Source of the DNA: Chloroflexota bacterium
GTDB taxonomy: Bacteria; Chloroflexota; Anaerolineae; Anaerolineales; Villigracilaceae
DNA: 64,000 nt
Direction of reading: 5' to 3'
Assembly (NCBI GenBank): GCA_016219545.1
Contig: JACRMH010000021.1
Coordinates: 62,001 to 126,000 of the forward strand
In this document: one piece after another, positions 54,101 to 60,516 of the stretch
How the letters are laid out: each line of letters opens with the position of its first letter
Position numbering within the stretch: position 1 is the first letter of the stretch
The notes under the pieces: model-generated
What the model was told of the DNA's origin: nothing
Seen by the model: only the letters and a program-made list of their open reading frames with translations
Databases searched by the model: none
Program-made: the position numbers and the translations under genes

Positions 54101-54374
54101 GCGGTTCGCCGGTGGCTGGGTCTGAACGCTGATCCGTGGTGCCGGTATTGTCAATGTTGATCATGTATTTAAATGTAGTGATCTCGGCCAGGGAAACAGC
54201 GTTTTCAACCCTGAGTGTCATTGTGTTCGTGAATAATGCCAGTGCTGCAGGATTACCCGCTTGCACATCCGTTACAAAAGACGGAGCCTGGCTTCCAAAT
54301 AACATAACAACGGTTATCAAAACCGCCATCAGGGACTGCCACGGGTGTGACTTAAGATGTCGTTTTGTTCTCAT
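48117..54374 (-). CDS. Giant secreted surface protein: SdrD-B, IPT/TIG, LamG-like, beta-helix
   Basis: 2085 residues. Signal peptide about 1-38; carboxypeptidase-regulatory/SdrD-B-like domains (one at about 470-560 with GYVFNDLNRNGFRDEGEPG); an IPT/TIG domain (about 1040-1120); a LamG-like sandwich (about 1138-1335); a right-handed parallel beta-helix (about 1345-1760) that begins YPYATIQSAIDAASNGS; a nine-glycine linker near 1880; and a final LamG-like domain starting VLDDFNRAAGVVGSNW. No sorting motif or membrane anchor is evident. AGGAGG precedes the start. As the first large gene before the oxidases it may be the scaffold that holds them outside the cell. Confidence 0.88.
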   Translation of the reverse strand: MRTKRHLKSHPWQSLMAVLITVVMLFGSQAPSFVTDVQAGNPAALALFTNTMTLRVENAVSLAEITTFKYMINIDNTGTTDQRSDPATGEPPFECTPEDPTYPDNCFWTSMGIAGSSPIYTSGTESDFAGGAGLDLPDGRYLISVMADGFRLDGEHFTVPFEDSGLVTVKMQAYDLPDVTIQAAIFEDISPTNSGPDLPAEHGLAGFVGHIADYIGEVTTDVYGNPLCGNGVCISKCYVVDNGVDIGTVAPVDSYGRCPTNPTGLTMIEGGAVPATAAIEGKLIIPNLGPNRYALSVVAPDGNTWIQTTTLEGNHDWDAWVMEGANGLDTEFVVAGEPFPATFFGFVQQSNSLTTPASGQITGVIAATKVYIPTTGGVALPGDIWGGLGGGKIDHVMPGAWVSLSDLQNGDTAVYIGQTDANGAFTINNVPDGSYFLAYWDEPQDYILNWVNVTVFNGEPVDMGVLPLNGWWTTLEGYVFNDLNRNGFRDEGEPGLAGFPVVMRKRENSVMDRGAVMVTTDANGYYFMENLYPMTQWLIVEAYADLYYTTGITYQADNQPTPTTVLGQGVDVNILPIIGLGGTLDWGLHSYSGSGGTAGIDPNNGGIVGTVSYDTTRNELDPRFAAVEDWQPGISDLTVNLYAPVACAPGDSCDASGRYKLAADGSYEKGSLLNSVVTETWEQPKGCIARDVNGDPLAYPVGQQVLPNDPSKNCLEGPLMGVQFGPMEADGNFGAAVNGNYGFGDGCFGVGGFDTALGACADASAPTELLPGDYLVEVETPTDALGRPMYQVTREEDINIFNGDSFVPQIPPPACIGALHTVDIAGSGTDNYGPVTLPNGITVPASTPIDNQPFADGGGSVFEGTQKPLCDMKLVRVSNGRSVAPTFNFFTQVPLPGRFWGLLVDDLNFSSNPKSLLYGEKPGIPFAPVGIYDYTNRLITTVESDYNGLFDVLLPSTNRIDCPTPSGVCANLYRLVGNDAGNPQKWNPNYKPQFRTISAEFEALPGLIVPADLAPTQVGVNAQLPGSQFEQAVACLIEPTRPQLFAVDKPYAYSDTASSINIYGAGFGTDVGQVTLDGVAMPTTAWDDSAIQMSIPAGTAAGPHQLLVKAANGLSTINGLTFHEFGTDVVNGAFPASSAVFDNFDRAALGTNWSVDNASVFVLNSNYLRIRTGPGNTRNAWWNVGLPFGTNQEAYFAFTQVSNQAGANEQGLLLKYNSASSPNSINAQWIEVAYNNTPANTLRIRTKVAGSATITDQATFIGVTLAANDQLGARAFSNGTIIAYKNGVEIGRTTVASTGAWTGRIGLRFEGTGTTAATEARIDNFGGGDTSATITTYEPNLYEVGPGYPYATIQSAIDAASNGSDSLVVVYPTASTTRLNPLGAYYENIIISAPIKLQGVGSGGVYSDGTFVGGSIIDGAAFGGDSIIAANWEERIAGMTWVGNQTVGEGETILMVAQDTAQYGSNFKAAIDGFTLRGGDQQGQANILTQGGAIFANSYVRNLQITNNLIQNNSASYGTVRIGTPDLPGDASSHNENLRIANNRVIANGSTNLAGGLAIFAGADNYEVAGNDICGNFSAEYGGGMTVYGYSPNGKIHHNRIYVNQSYDEGAGVMIAGQLPADPTILSPGSGPTDIYNNLIQHNLSNDDGGGLRFLMAGNYPMNVYNNMIVNNVSTHEGGGIAINDTPDVRIYNNTIAKNVTTATAVTSNGFPAPAGLATGANSVLLQNAFSLPVFSSPLLFNNIFWDNRAGTRGLGTVSGLSDGDANVWDLGVSDGSGVLSIDPSNLIGVDPTVRTSYNTALSFVAWRTNANFIDAILLSVTGSPTLMGDYHLSTGSPAIDAGISSLSGSNAPANDFDGETRNVPPDTGADELITGGGGGGGGGSPALFPSTPVLDDFNRAAGVVGSNWTGNTSSGIFRILASQDVQVRKSGRINWNPTSFGANQEAYFTFTDIGAGSEQGVFLKFNGNSTTAKNASFIEAAYYPSNHSIRIWTKVPNRNKGLNFTQTGITFASGDVFGVRIEDSGMVTLFQNGTQIGQTNVTTGINAWTPALSSGGGRIGVWFFGNFSGANDARFDNFGGGTMP

Positions 54375-54460
54375 AGAACACCTCCTAAATAAAATAAATA
54401 TTGGAATGTATAACTTTCCTGGCTGGACTTTAAATTGAACATAGGCTCTCCTTCTAATAT

Positions 54461-54829
54461 CTATTTGTTTTGAGTTGAATTATCCAATCTTGAAGAAACC
54501 GCATCGATCAAATCGACAGATGACACCAGTAATTTGTCCTCTCGGCGAAAAATATTAAGCCAATTGTTGTCTTCGCTGATGACGATCACCAGCAATTTCG
54601 AAAACACCGTGAGCAGTTTTGCAACGGCATCTTCCTCAGCGAAAATACCGGATTTTTCCAGCATTACCACGGCTGCATCGCTATTTTCAATTTCCACCAC
54701 AAATTCCTCCATGCTGGTTGCTGCGCTGTAAATCAAAAACAAACCATCTCCTGAGGTGCCTGTCAGATCCGTTAAAATATGACTTAGCAATGACCTTTTC
54801 TTAACCGTGACGATACAAGGTATTTGCAC
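54461..54829 (-). CDS. Degenerate receiver-like small protein
   Basis: 122 residues. The beta-alpha pattern (DGLFLIYSAATSMEEFVVEIENS, DAAVVMLEKSGIF, KLLVIVISEDNNWLNIF, DLIDAVSSRLDNS) resembles a response-regulator receiver, but the acidic pocket and phosphorylatable Asp are not evident. It may bind rather than accept phosphate. The start is GTG, chosen by AAGGA upstream. It lies directly before the giant surface protein gene in the same orientation, downstream of the two-component system, so a role in its control is plausible. No relative recognised. Confidence 0.6.
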   Translation of the reverse strand: MQIPCIVTVKKRSLLSHILTDLTGTSGDGLFLIYSAATSMEEFVVEIENSDAAVVMLEKSGIFAEEDAVAKLLTVFSKLLVIVISEDNNWLNIFRREDKLLVSSVDLIDAVSSRLDNSTQNK

Positions 54830-54853
54830 AAAAAAAATCCTTGTTGCAAGGAT
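54830..54853 (-). terminator. Terminator-like hairpin holding the ribosome binding site
   Basis: On the minus strand ATCCTTG TTG-loop CAAGGAT is followed by eight T residues and then the GTG start. The AAGGA of the 3' arm is the only ribosome binding site, so the stem would both terminate transcription and hide the site. Confidence 0.65.
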
Positions 54854-54901
54854 ACTGACTTTTGAACTCCAAGTCGATTACCCTTACTCGATTTTAGGTA
54901 T

Positions 54902-54934
54902 CAAAAAAGGGTCATCTTTAAGATGACCCTTTCA
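54902..54934 (-). terminator. Intrinsic terminator of the two-component operon
   Basis: Arms AAAGGGTCATCTT and AGATGACCCTTT; on the minus strand the stem is followed by TTTTTTG. It ends the kinase-regulator transcript about 45 bp after the regulator stop. Confidence 0.85.
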
Positions 54935-54978
54935 GGGAAAATGATTAGCCCAAGTGTTAATTCTTTGTGATATTTATT

Positions 54979-55662
54979 TCACTGCGACCTGCCCTTAAGT
55001 CCGGCCTGATTCGCTGCCAAAATAGCCTCGCGGCGGTTCTCAACCCCCAGTTTGTCAAATATATTTCGAACATGGTGCTTTACCGTATTCTCGGATAAAA
55101 ATAATCGTTGTGCGATTTCACTGTTGGACGCTCCCGTTTGTAACTCACCTAGCACATCCGTTTCGCGCGGGCTTAATTTGGAAAGGATTTTCCCGCTCGA
55201 AAGAGCTTGAGCATTTGTCTGCGAGAATTCCCTTGCGATGCGCCCCATCATCTTTCTTGAAACGGCCATTTCTTCATGATCCAGAGCAAGCAAACTGGAG
55301 ATCAGGTCGGTCCCGGAAACATTCTTGAGCAGGTATCCTTTTGCGCCTAAACGAATTGCGGCAAAAAGATCTTCATCTGCATCACTGATGGTGAGGAATA
55401 CGATCTTGCAATCAGGATTCTCGGCTAGTATGGCCTTGGTTGCGTCCAGCCCTGTTCCATCGGGGAGGTAGAAATCGGTCAATACGATTTCAGGATGAAA
55501 CTTGTGCGATAGTTCGATGGCTTCATGAACCGATTCCGCACTGCCGACAATCTCAAAATCGTGCTTTGCCTCAAAGAGACTGATCAACCCATCGCGGAAC
55601 AATACATGATCGTCAACGATTAATATCTTGTGAACTATAAGTGCTGAATCTGGTCTTGGCAT
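54979..55662 (-). CDS. NarL/FixJ-type response regulator
   Basis: 227 residues. Receiver with KILIVDDHVLFRDGL, phospho-acceptor Asp in IVLTDFYLPDGTG, and Lys in GYLLKNVSGTDL. LuxR-type helix-turn-helix: LSPRETDVLGELQTGASNSEIAQRL and ENTVKHHVRNIFDKLGV. ATG follows the kinase stop by 1 bp, so the pair is coupled. The likely targets are the divergent or downstream surface genes, by position only. Confidence 0.95.
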   Translation of the reverse strand: MPRPDSALIVHKILIVDDHVLFRDGLISLFEAKHDFEIVGSAESVHEAIELSHKFHPEIVLTDFYLPDGTGLDATKAILAENPDCKIVFLTISDADEDLFAAIRLGAKGYLLKNVSGTDLISSLLALDHEEMAVSRKMMGRIAREFSQTNAQALSSGKILSKLSPRETDVLGELQTGASNSEIAQRLFLSENTVKHHVRNIFDKLGVENRREAILAANQAGLKGRSQ

Positions 55663-55663
55663 G

Positions 55664-57034
55664 TTATGTTATCCATCCACGTTTACTGGTTGAAGCGAAT
55701 GGCGCACTGATCTTAATAATTGTCCCGGACTTTTCCATCGAATTTACTTCTATCCTGCCATTCACAATTGACATTCTCTCACGAACGATACCCAACCCAA
55801 AATGTTTATATGGGTTTACAGATTTGGGGTTGAAGCCAATGCCATTATCACAAATTGTAAGCAAAAGTTTATCCCTGCCCCATGACAAAACAATATCTAC
55901 TTTAAGTGCTTTGGCATGTTTCTCCACATTCGAGAGGGCCTCCTGAAAAACATAGAATACGGCCCGTTGCACATCCATGGAAATTGGCTTGGGATTCCCG
56001 CGGATCGTAACAGTGAATTCAAAACCTGCCCGTTCAGATATTCGACGAGCGTGCTCGCGGACATAACCATCCAGTGTGCTTGTCGTGTCGGAATGAATGT
56101 CTTCAAGTTTACTACGAACAATGGAGTACGATTTCTCGGCTGTTTCTTTCATATGGTGAATTTCGGAGACTGCATTGCTTTCCTGAAGAAGGGCAGGGTT
56201 TAAACTGAATTGTTCAAGTTTCATGTTCAGGTAACCGATGTTTTGACTCAGGCTGTCATGCAGATATTGGGATACGCTTTGCCGCTCCGCAAGCGCGGCT
56301 TGTGTAATTTGAAGTTCCAGCAGTCTTTTACGATCCTGCCCGGCAGTTAAAGCAATGGCAATTTCATCACCAAGGTGCCCGAAAATCTTAATTTGATCGG
56401 AGGTGAACCTTTGATCTGTGCCCAGGATGAATCTAACCAGTGCAAAAATCTCCTCCTGATAATATACCGGCAGGCAGTATGCCCGTAATTCAGAAGATAG
56501 GGAACCATCCGCGGTATTACGGCATGACTCAAAAGTTATTTTGGCGCTTTTCGCCCACTCTTTCATACAATTTTGGCATGGCAGATCCAATGCCTGACTT
56601 TCATTTCCTTTGCCTTCTGCCCATTGTGATAAAAGGGAAAAATCCTGAGTAACGTTTTCCCAAAGAAATAATTGCGTCCCCTTAACATCTGCCATCAATG
56701 TCAGCCGCTCAACCAAAGAGTCTGCAAGAGTCTCCCAATCCTCCTGGGCAATAATTACCCGGTTAATTTGATTCTTGTAGTCCAGAGTTTTTACGGTACG
56801 GTTTTGAAGCCGGTTTGCCCGAAGCAAAAGCTCAACCAATAAAGCAATGGTAATCAGAAGAGAAAAATATATCAGGAGTTCAAAGGAGTGGATAGGCTCA
56901 CCAGTTTTCATTTCCCCGATTTCCATTAAAACAAGAACAAAGAAAAACGGGATGAAAAATACCCGCCTCCATTTGATAAAGAAATCCAGCAGCCGCTCAC
57001 TTATTTTTATGGCTTTTGTTTTGATGGTTTTCAT
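55664..57034 (-). CDS. NarX-like membrane histidine kinase (HisKA_3)
   Basis: 456 residues. Two adjacent membrane helices (about 10-55), a GAF-like domain (about 90-225), then a HisKA_3 dimerisation domain with the acceptor His in SVSQYLHDSLSQNIGYLN, and HATPase (EALSNVEKHAKALK, TICDNGIGFNP). The GAF domain contains the cysteine pair LDLPCQNCMKEW, which could bind metal or a cluster. Start at 57034 is taken; TTG at 57046 is possible. No clear ribosome binding site. Confidence 0.9.
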   Translation of the reverse strand: MKTIKTKAIKISERLLDFFIKWRRVFFIPFFFVLVLMEIGEMKTGEPIHSFELLIYFSLLITIALLVELLLRANRLQNRTVKTLDYKNQINRVIIAQEDWETLADSLVERLTLMADVKGTQLFLWENVTQDFSLLSQWAEGKGNESQALDLPCQNCMKEWAKSAKITFESCRNTADGSLSSELRAYCLPVYYQEEIFALVRFILGTDQRFTSDQIKIFGHLGDEIAIALTAGQDRKRLLELQITQAALAERQSVSQYLHDSLSQNIGYLNMKLEQFSLNPALLQESNAVSEIHHMKETAEKSYSIVRSKLEDIHSDTTSTLDGYVREHARRISERAGFEFTVTIRGNPKPISMDVQRAVFYVFQEALSNVEKHAKALKVDIVLSWGRDKLLLTICDNGIGFNPKSVNPYKHFGLGIVRERMSIVNGRIEVNSMEKSGTIIKISAPFASTSKRGWIT

Positions 57035-57135
57035 GTGTATGTTCAATGGTCATTCAGTATCATCTGCTTTTTCTTGCCGACGTAAACTTTCTGATTCTCG
57101 CGTTCATACATGTGTATCTTTTAATATTCTTAATC

Positions 57136-57145
57136 AGTATAGCAT
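57136..57145 (-). promoter_or_regulatory. Extended -10 upstream of the kinase-regulator operon
   Basis: On the minus strand TGCTATACT, hexamer TATACT at 57136-57141. Weak -35. Predicts a leader of about 95 nt. Confidence 0.45.
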
Positions 57146-57649
57146 GGTGAATGGCTTTAAATTCCGAGTTTAACGATGACCTCACTGGAAAATTGATGAA
57201 ACACAACACCCCCTGACACTGCTCGCCAGAGAGTGTTGTATCTTTTGCGTTTGAAGACCTTTTGCTGTTGACTCATTGGTTGATTCAAGTGAACCAAAAA
57301 TATTGTCAACCGATTTTCAAAACTCACAACTGAACCAATCTAATTTGCCCGGCGGTATCGGGATAAAGTTTATCCGAATATTATTAAAAGTCAATGGCCT
57401 TTTTGTTAAGAAGATGGCTATCCCAAGGTCGGGAAAACCTTAACGCAAACACGCTTGGTGTTGCCCGCCAGTGCAGGTGTGGTGCGAAAAAAAAACTTTC
57501 AAAATTTGCTCCTTCGAGAAATTCGTGTTCCAAACAAGCCGTAGAAATTAAGACTCGTCAAGCGATCTTGCGAAAACCATAGCCAACGCGAAAAAACACT
57601 ACCCACTTTACAAAGACCCTGCAACGAGGAAATTGATATACGCCAGTAT

Positions 57650-57678
57650 TTGCAAATCCCCTTAGTGCACACTATAAT
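57650..57678 (+). promoter_or_regulatory. Promoter of the six-gene phospho-signalling operon
   Basis: TTGCAA (57650-57655), 17-bp spacer, TATAAT (57673-57678). Start near 57684 leaves about 26 nt before the proposed CTG start, including AGGAG. Confidence 0.65.
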
Positions 57679-57710
57679 CTACCAATTCAAACGGAAAATA
57701 GGAGCTTTCT

Positions 57711-59591
57711 CTGGAAACCAGAAAAATTACCTCATCCATTGGGCAGGATTCAGATAACCTCCCTCGCCAGCAGCTTCAGCCTGGCGCTACGCTTGTTGAC
57801 CGTTACATTATTCAGGATGTGATCGGCGTAGGCGGAATGGGATCGGTCTATCGCGCCCGTGACCTGCATTTCCCAAATGTGGTCAAGCTGGTGGCGGTGA
57901 AGGAGATGATCAACCTCGCTCCTGATCCGATCATTCGTCAGACCATTGTGCAAAATTTTGAGCGCGAAGCGAATTTGCTCGCAACGCTGAACCACCTCGC
58001 CATCCCGCGTATTTATGATTATTTTACCCATAACGAGCATTCATACCTCGTTCTGGAATTTGTGCATGGCAAAGACCTTGAGACCGTAATTACGGATGCA
58101 AACGGATTCCTGCCCGAAGACCAGATCATCAGTTGGGCGATTCAGCTTTGCGATGTGCTCGCCTATTTACACGGTCACAAACCAGACCCGATCATTTTCC
58201 GCGACATGAAACCCTCCAATGTGATGATCAATCATAACGGGGATGTGATATTGGTGGATTTTGGCATCGCAAAAACGTTTCAAACTGGACAAAAGGGGAC
58301 GATGATCGGTACCGAGGGATATTCCCCACCCGAACAATATCGCGGCGAGGCTACCCCGCTTGCGGATATTTATTCACTGGGCGCTGCCTTGCACCATGCC
58401 CTTACGCGCCGTGACCCGCGTCTGGAGCCGCCCTTCTCTTTTGCCGAGCGCCCAATACGCCGCATCAATCAGAATATTTCCAGCGAATTGGAAGCGGTCA
58501 TTAATACTGCTTTACAATACAACCCATCTGACCGATTCCCCAGCGCGATGGCGATGAAGGACGCGTTGATGAATGTGGCGCGAAAGACTGGTGCGCTTTC
58601 AAAGATCGCATCCAGCATACCGGTTCCAACCGGCGGGATCAAGCCGCTCTGGGCGTTCAAATGTGAAGACGAGATCCGTGGCACGCCCACCTTGCATCAG
58701 GGCATGATCTTTATCGGTTGTTATGATAACAACCTGTATTCTTTGAATGCAGCCGATGGACAATTCCAATGGAAGTATGCCACAGAGGGGGGGATCGTCT
58801 CCCGTCCTCTGGTGTACGATAACAATGTGTTTTTTGGCTCGGAAGATAAACGACTGCATGTGATCAGCACCCGCTCCGGCAAGGTCGTGTGGACCTACTA
58901 CACGGAAGGAAAAATATACTCCTCGCCGCGAATCGCGGACGGACATATTTTCTTTGGCTCGGAAGATCAAGACCTTCATGCGGTCAACGTCAACACAGGA
59001 CGGGCCATCTGGAAATTCTCCGCAGATTCCCCGATCTATTCCTCGCCATTGGTTATGAATGAAATGGTTTACTTCGGCGCTGAGTCCGGCTCATTTTATG
59101 CCCTTGATTTCCGCGGCACCTTAAAGTGGCGGTTTCAGGCTAAACGTGCCATTACTTCCTCTGCCGTAATCAAAGGACAGTCAGTCTATGTAGGCTCATT
59201 GGACAGCACACTGTATTCATTGGATGCTAAGAACGGCTGGCCCATCTGGAAGTATCGGCTTGGTAAAGGCTCCGTTTCTTCGCCTGCCATTGCGGATGAT
59301 TTTATCTTTATCGGCGCGGCAGATGGATTTATTTATTGTGTAGATGTAAGGACTGCCAAGGAAGTTTGGAGGTTCAAAACCGAGAATCAAATCAGCAGTT
59401 CTCCGACCATTTACAAAGATTCCATTTACTGCGGCTCGGTGGATGGCAGTCTGTATTGTCTTGAATATCGTTCCGGACGCTTACGCTGGAAATTTGAATC
59501 AAAGGCAGCCATCACAGGTTCGCCGATCGTGTTTGATGATATTGTTTACGTTGGATCAACAGACCATCATGTTTATGCACTATTTGCCTAA
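57711..59591 (+). CDS. Ser/Thr protein kinase with C-terminal PQQ-type beta-propeller
   Basis: 626 residues if started at CTG 57711. Kinase domain: VGGMGSVYRARDL, VAVKEMIN, IIFRDMKPSNVM (Phe replaces the His of HRD) and DFGIAK; then a propeller of about eight blades with FGSEDKRLHVI / YVGSLDSTLYSLD repeats. No membrane helix lies between the two, so the propeller is probably cytosolic. The CTG start is inferred: a stop codon at 57699-57701 limits the frame, AGGAG is 6 nt upstream, and the next usable codon, GTG at 57819, falls inside the glycine loop. First gene of the operon. Confidence 0.85.
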   Translation: METRKITSSIGQDSDNLPRQQLQPGATLVDRYIIQDVIGVGGMGSVYRARDLHFPNVVKLVAVKEMINLAPDPIIRQTIVQNFEREANLLATLNHLAIPRIYDYFTHNEHSYLVLEFVHGKDLETVITDANGFLPEDQIISWAIQLCDVLAYLHGHKPDPIIFRDMKPSNVMINHNGDVILVDFGIAKTFQTGQKGTMIGTEGYSPPEQYRGEATPLADIYSLGAALHHALTRRDPRLEPPFSFAERPIRRINQNISSELEAVINTALQYNPSDRFPSAMAMKDALMNVARKTGALSKIASSIPVPTGGIKPLWAFKCEDEIRGTPTLHQGMIFIGCYDNNLYSLNAADGQFQWKYATEGGIVSRPLVYDNNVFFGSEDKRLHVISTRSGKVVWTYYTEGKIYSSPRIADGHIFFGSEDQDLHAVNVNTGRAIWKFSADSPIYSSPLVMNEMVYFGAESGSFYALDFRGTLKWRFQAKRAITSSAVIKGQSVYVGSLDSTLYSLDAKNGWPIWKYRLGKGSVSSPAIADDFIFIGAADGFIYCVDVRTAKEVWRFKTENQISSSPTIYKDSIYCGSVDGSLYCLEYRSGRLRWKFESKAAITGSPIVFDDIVYVGSTDHHVYALFA

Positions 59592-59602
59592 AAGGAGTCC
59601 TC

Positions 59603-60514
59603 GTGGCTGATTTCTGGAAAAAACTATTTGGAAAAAAACAAGAACCTGAAAAACCAAAACAGGTGGATATGGCCACGACCGCGCCGCTGTCTGACCAGCA
59701 GATTAGTTCGATCATGGGGATGCAGAATTTAAGATCTGAGACCAAGCAGCTTGTTGCCAGTGTTGGGCAGTCAGTCGGTAAGCAACGCGACCATAATGAA
59801 GACAGTATCCTGGCGCTTACTTCCACCATTGCGGGAAGTGCAGACAGCATTCCTTTCGGATTGTATATTGTCGCAGATGGAATGGGCGGGCATCAATTTG
59901 GCGAAGTCGCAAGCAACGCCGCTGTCCGCATCATAGGCGGCAACATCACCAAAAAATTTCATTCCTATCTTTATAATTTACCGACACAATCCCTGCAGGA
60001 GTCCCTGCAGGAGGTGATGGAAACCTCTATTAATGAAGCACATCAATATGTTCAACGGGAGGCGCCCGGCAGCGGCACTACAGTCACCGCGGCACTGGTT
60101 CTCGGACAACAAGTGACCATTGCACACGTAGGCGACAGCCGCGCCTATTCGATATTTCTAGATGGACGCATAGAGCCGATCACACGTGACCATTCATTGG
60201 TCAAGCGGCTTGAAGAGCTCGGACACCTCAGCAAAGACGAAGCCGAAAATTTCCCCCATCGCAATGTTTTGATCCGCGCCTTGGGGCAGGGCGAATTGCT
60301 TGAAGCCGACATATTCACCGTCCCATTTCCACATGGCGGTTACCTTATGATCTGTAGCGATGGATTATGGAATGTGGTCAGTGAGAAGGATATCTTTCGT
60401 TCCATTACAGAATCACCCACATTGCACCGCGCCTGCCAAAGCCTCGTGGATGCTGCCAACACCGCCGGCGGACCCGATAATATTTCAGTGGTCCTCGCCC
60501 AACTAATTGGATAA
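59603..60514 (+). CDS. PP2C-type Ser/Thr phosphatase
   Basis: 303 residues. After a 60-residue charged N-terminus the PP2C fold shows all metal motifs: RDHNEDSIL, ADGMGGHQFG, SGTTVTAALVL, HVGDSRAYSIF, ICSDGLWNVV and GGPDNISVV. It should dephosphorylate targets of the kinase 11 bp upstream. The start is GTG with AGGAG. Confidence 0.94.
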   Translation: MADFWKKLFGKKQEPEKPKQVDMATTAPLSDQQISSIMGMQNLRSETKQLVASVGQSVGKQRDHNEDSILALTSTIAGSADSIPFGLYIVADGMGGHQFGEVASNAAVRIIGGNITKKFHSYLYNLPTQSLQESLQEVMETSINEAHQYVQREAPGSGTTVTAALVLGQQVTIAHVGDSRAYSIFLDGRIEPITRDHSLVKRLEELGHLSKDEAENFPHRNVLIRALGQGELLEADIFTVPFPHGGYLMICSDGLWNVVSEKDIFRSITESPTLHRACQSLVDAANTAGGPDNISVVLAQLIG

Positions 60515-60516
60515 TC

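Larger units (their letters stand above)
57047..57710. other. Divergent intergenic region of 664 bp
   Basis: No supported gene. It carries the kinase promoters at both ends and a degenerate copy of the dispersed repeat at 57457-57480 (GCCCGCCAG and GCAGGTGT). Another imperfect inverted repeat around CAACACCCC / GAGTGTTG lies near 57200-57238. Mid-region looks like decayed repeat sequence. Confidence 0.6.
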
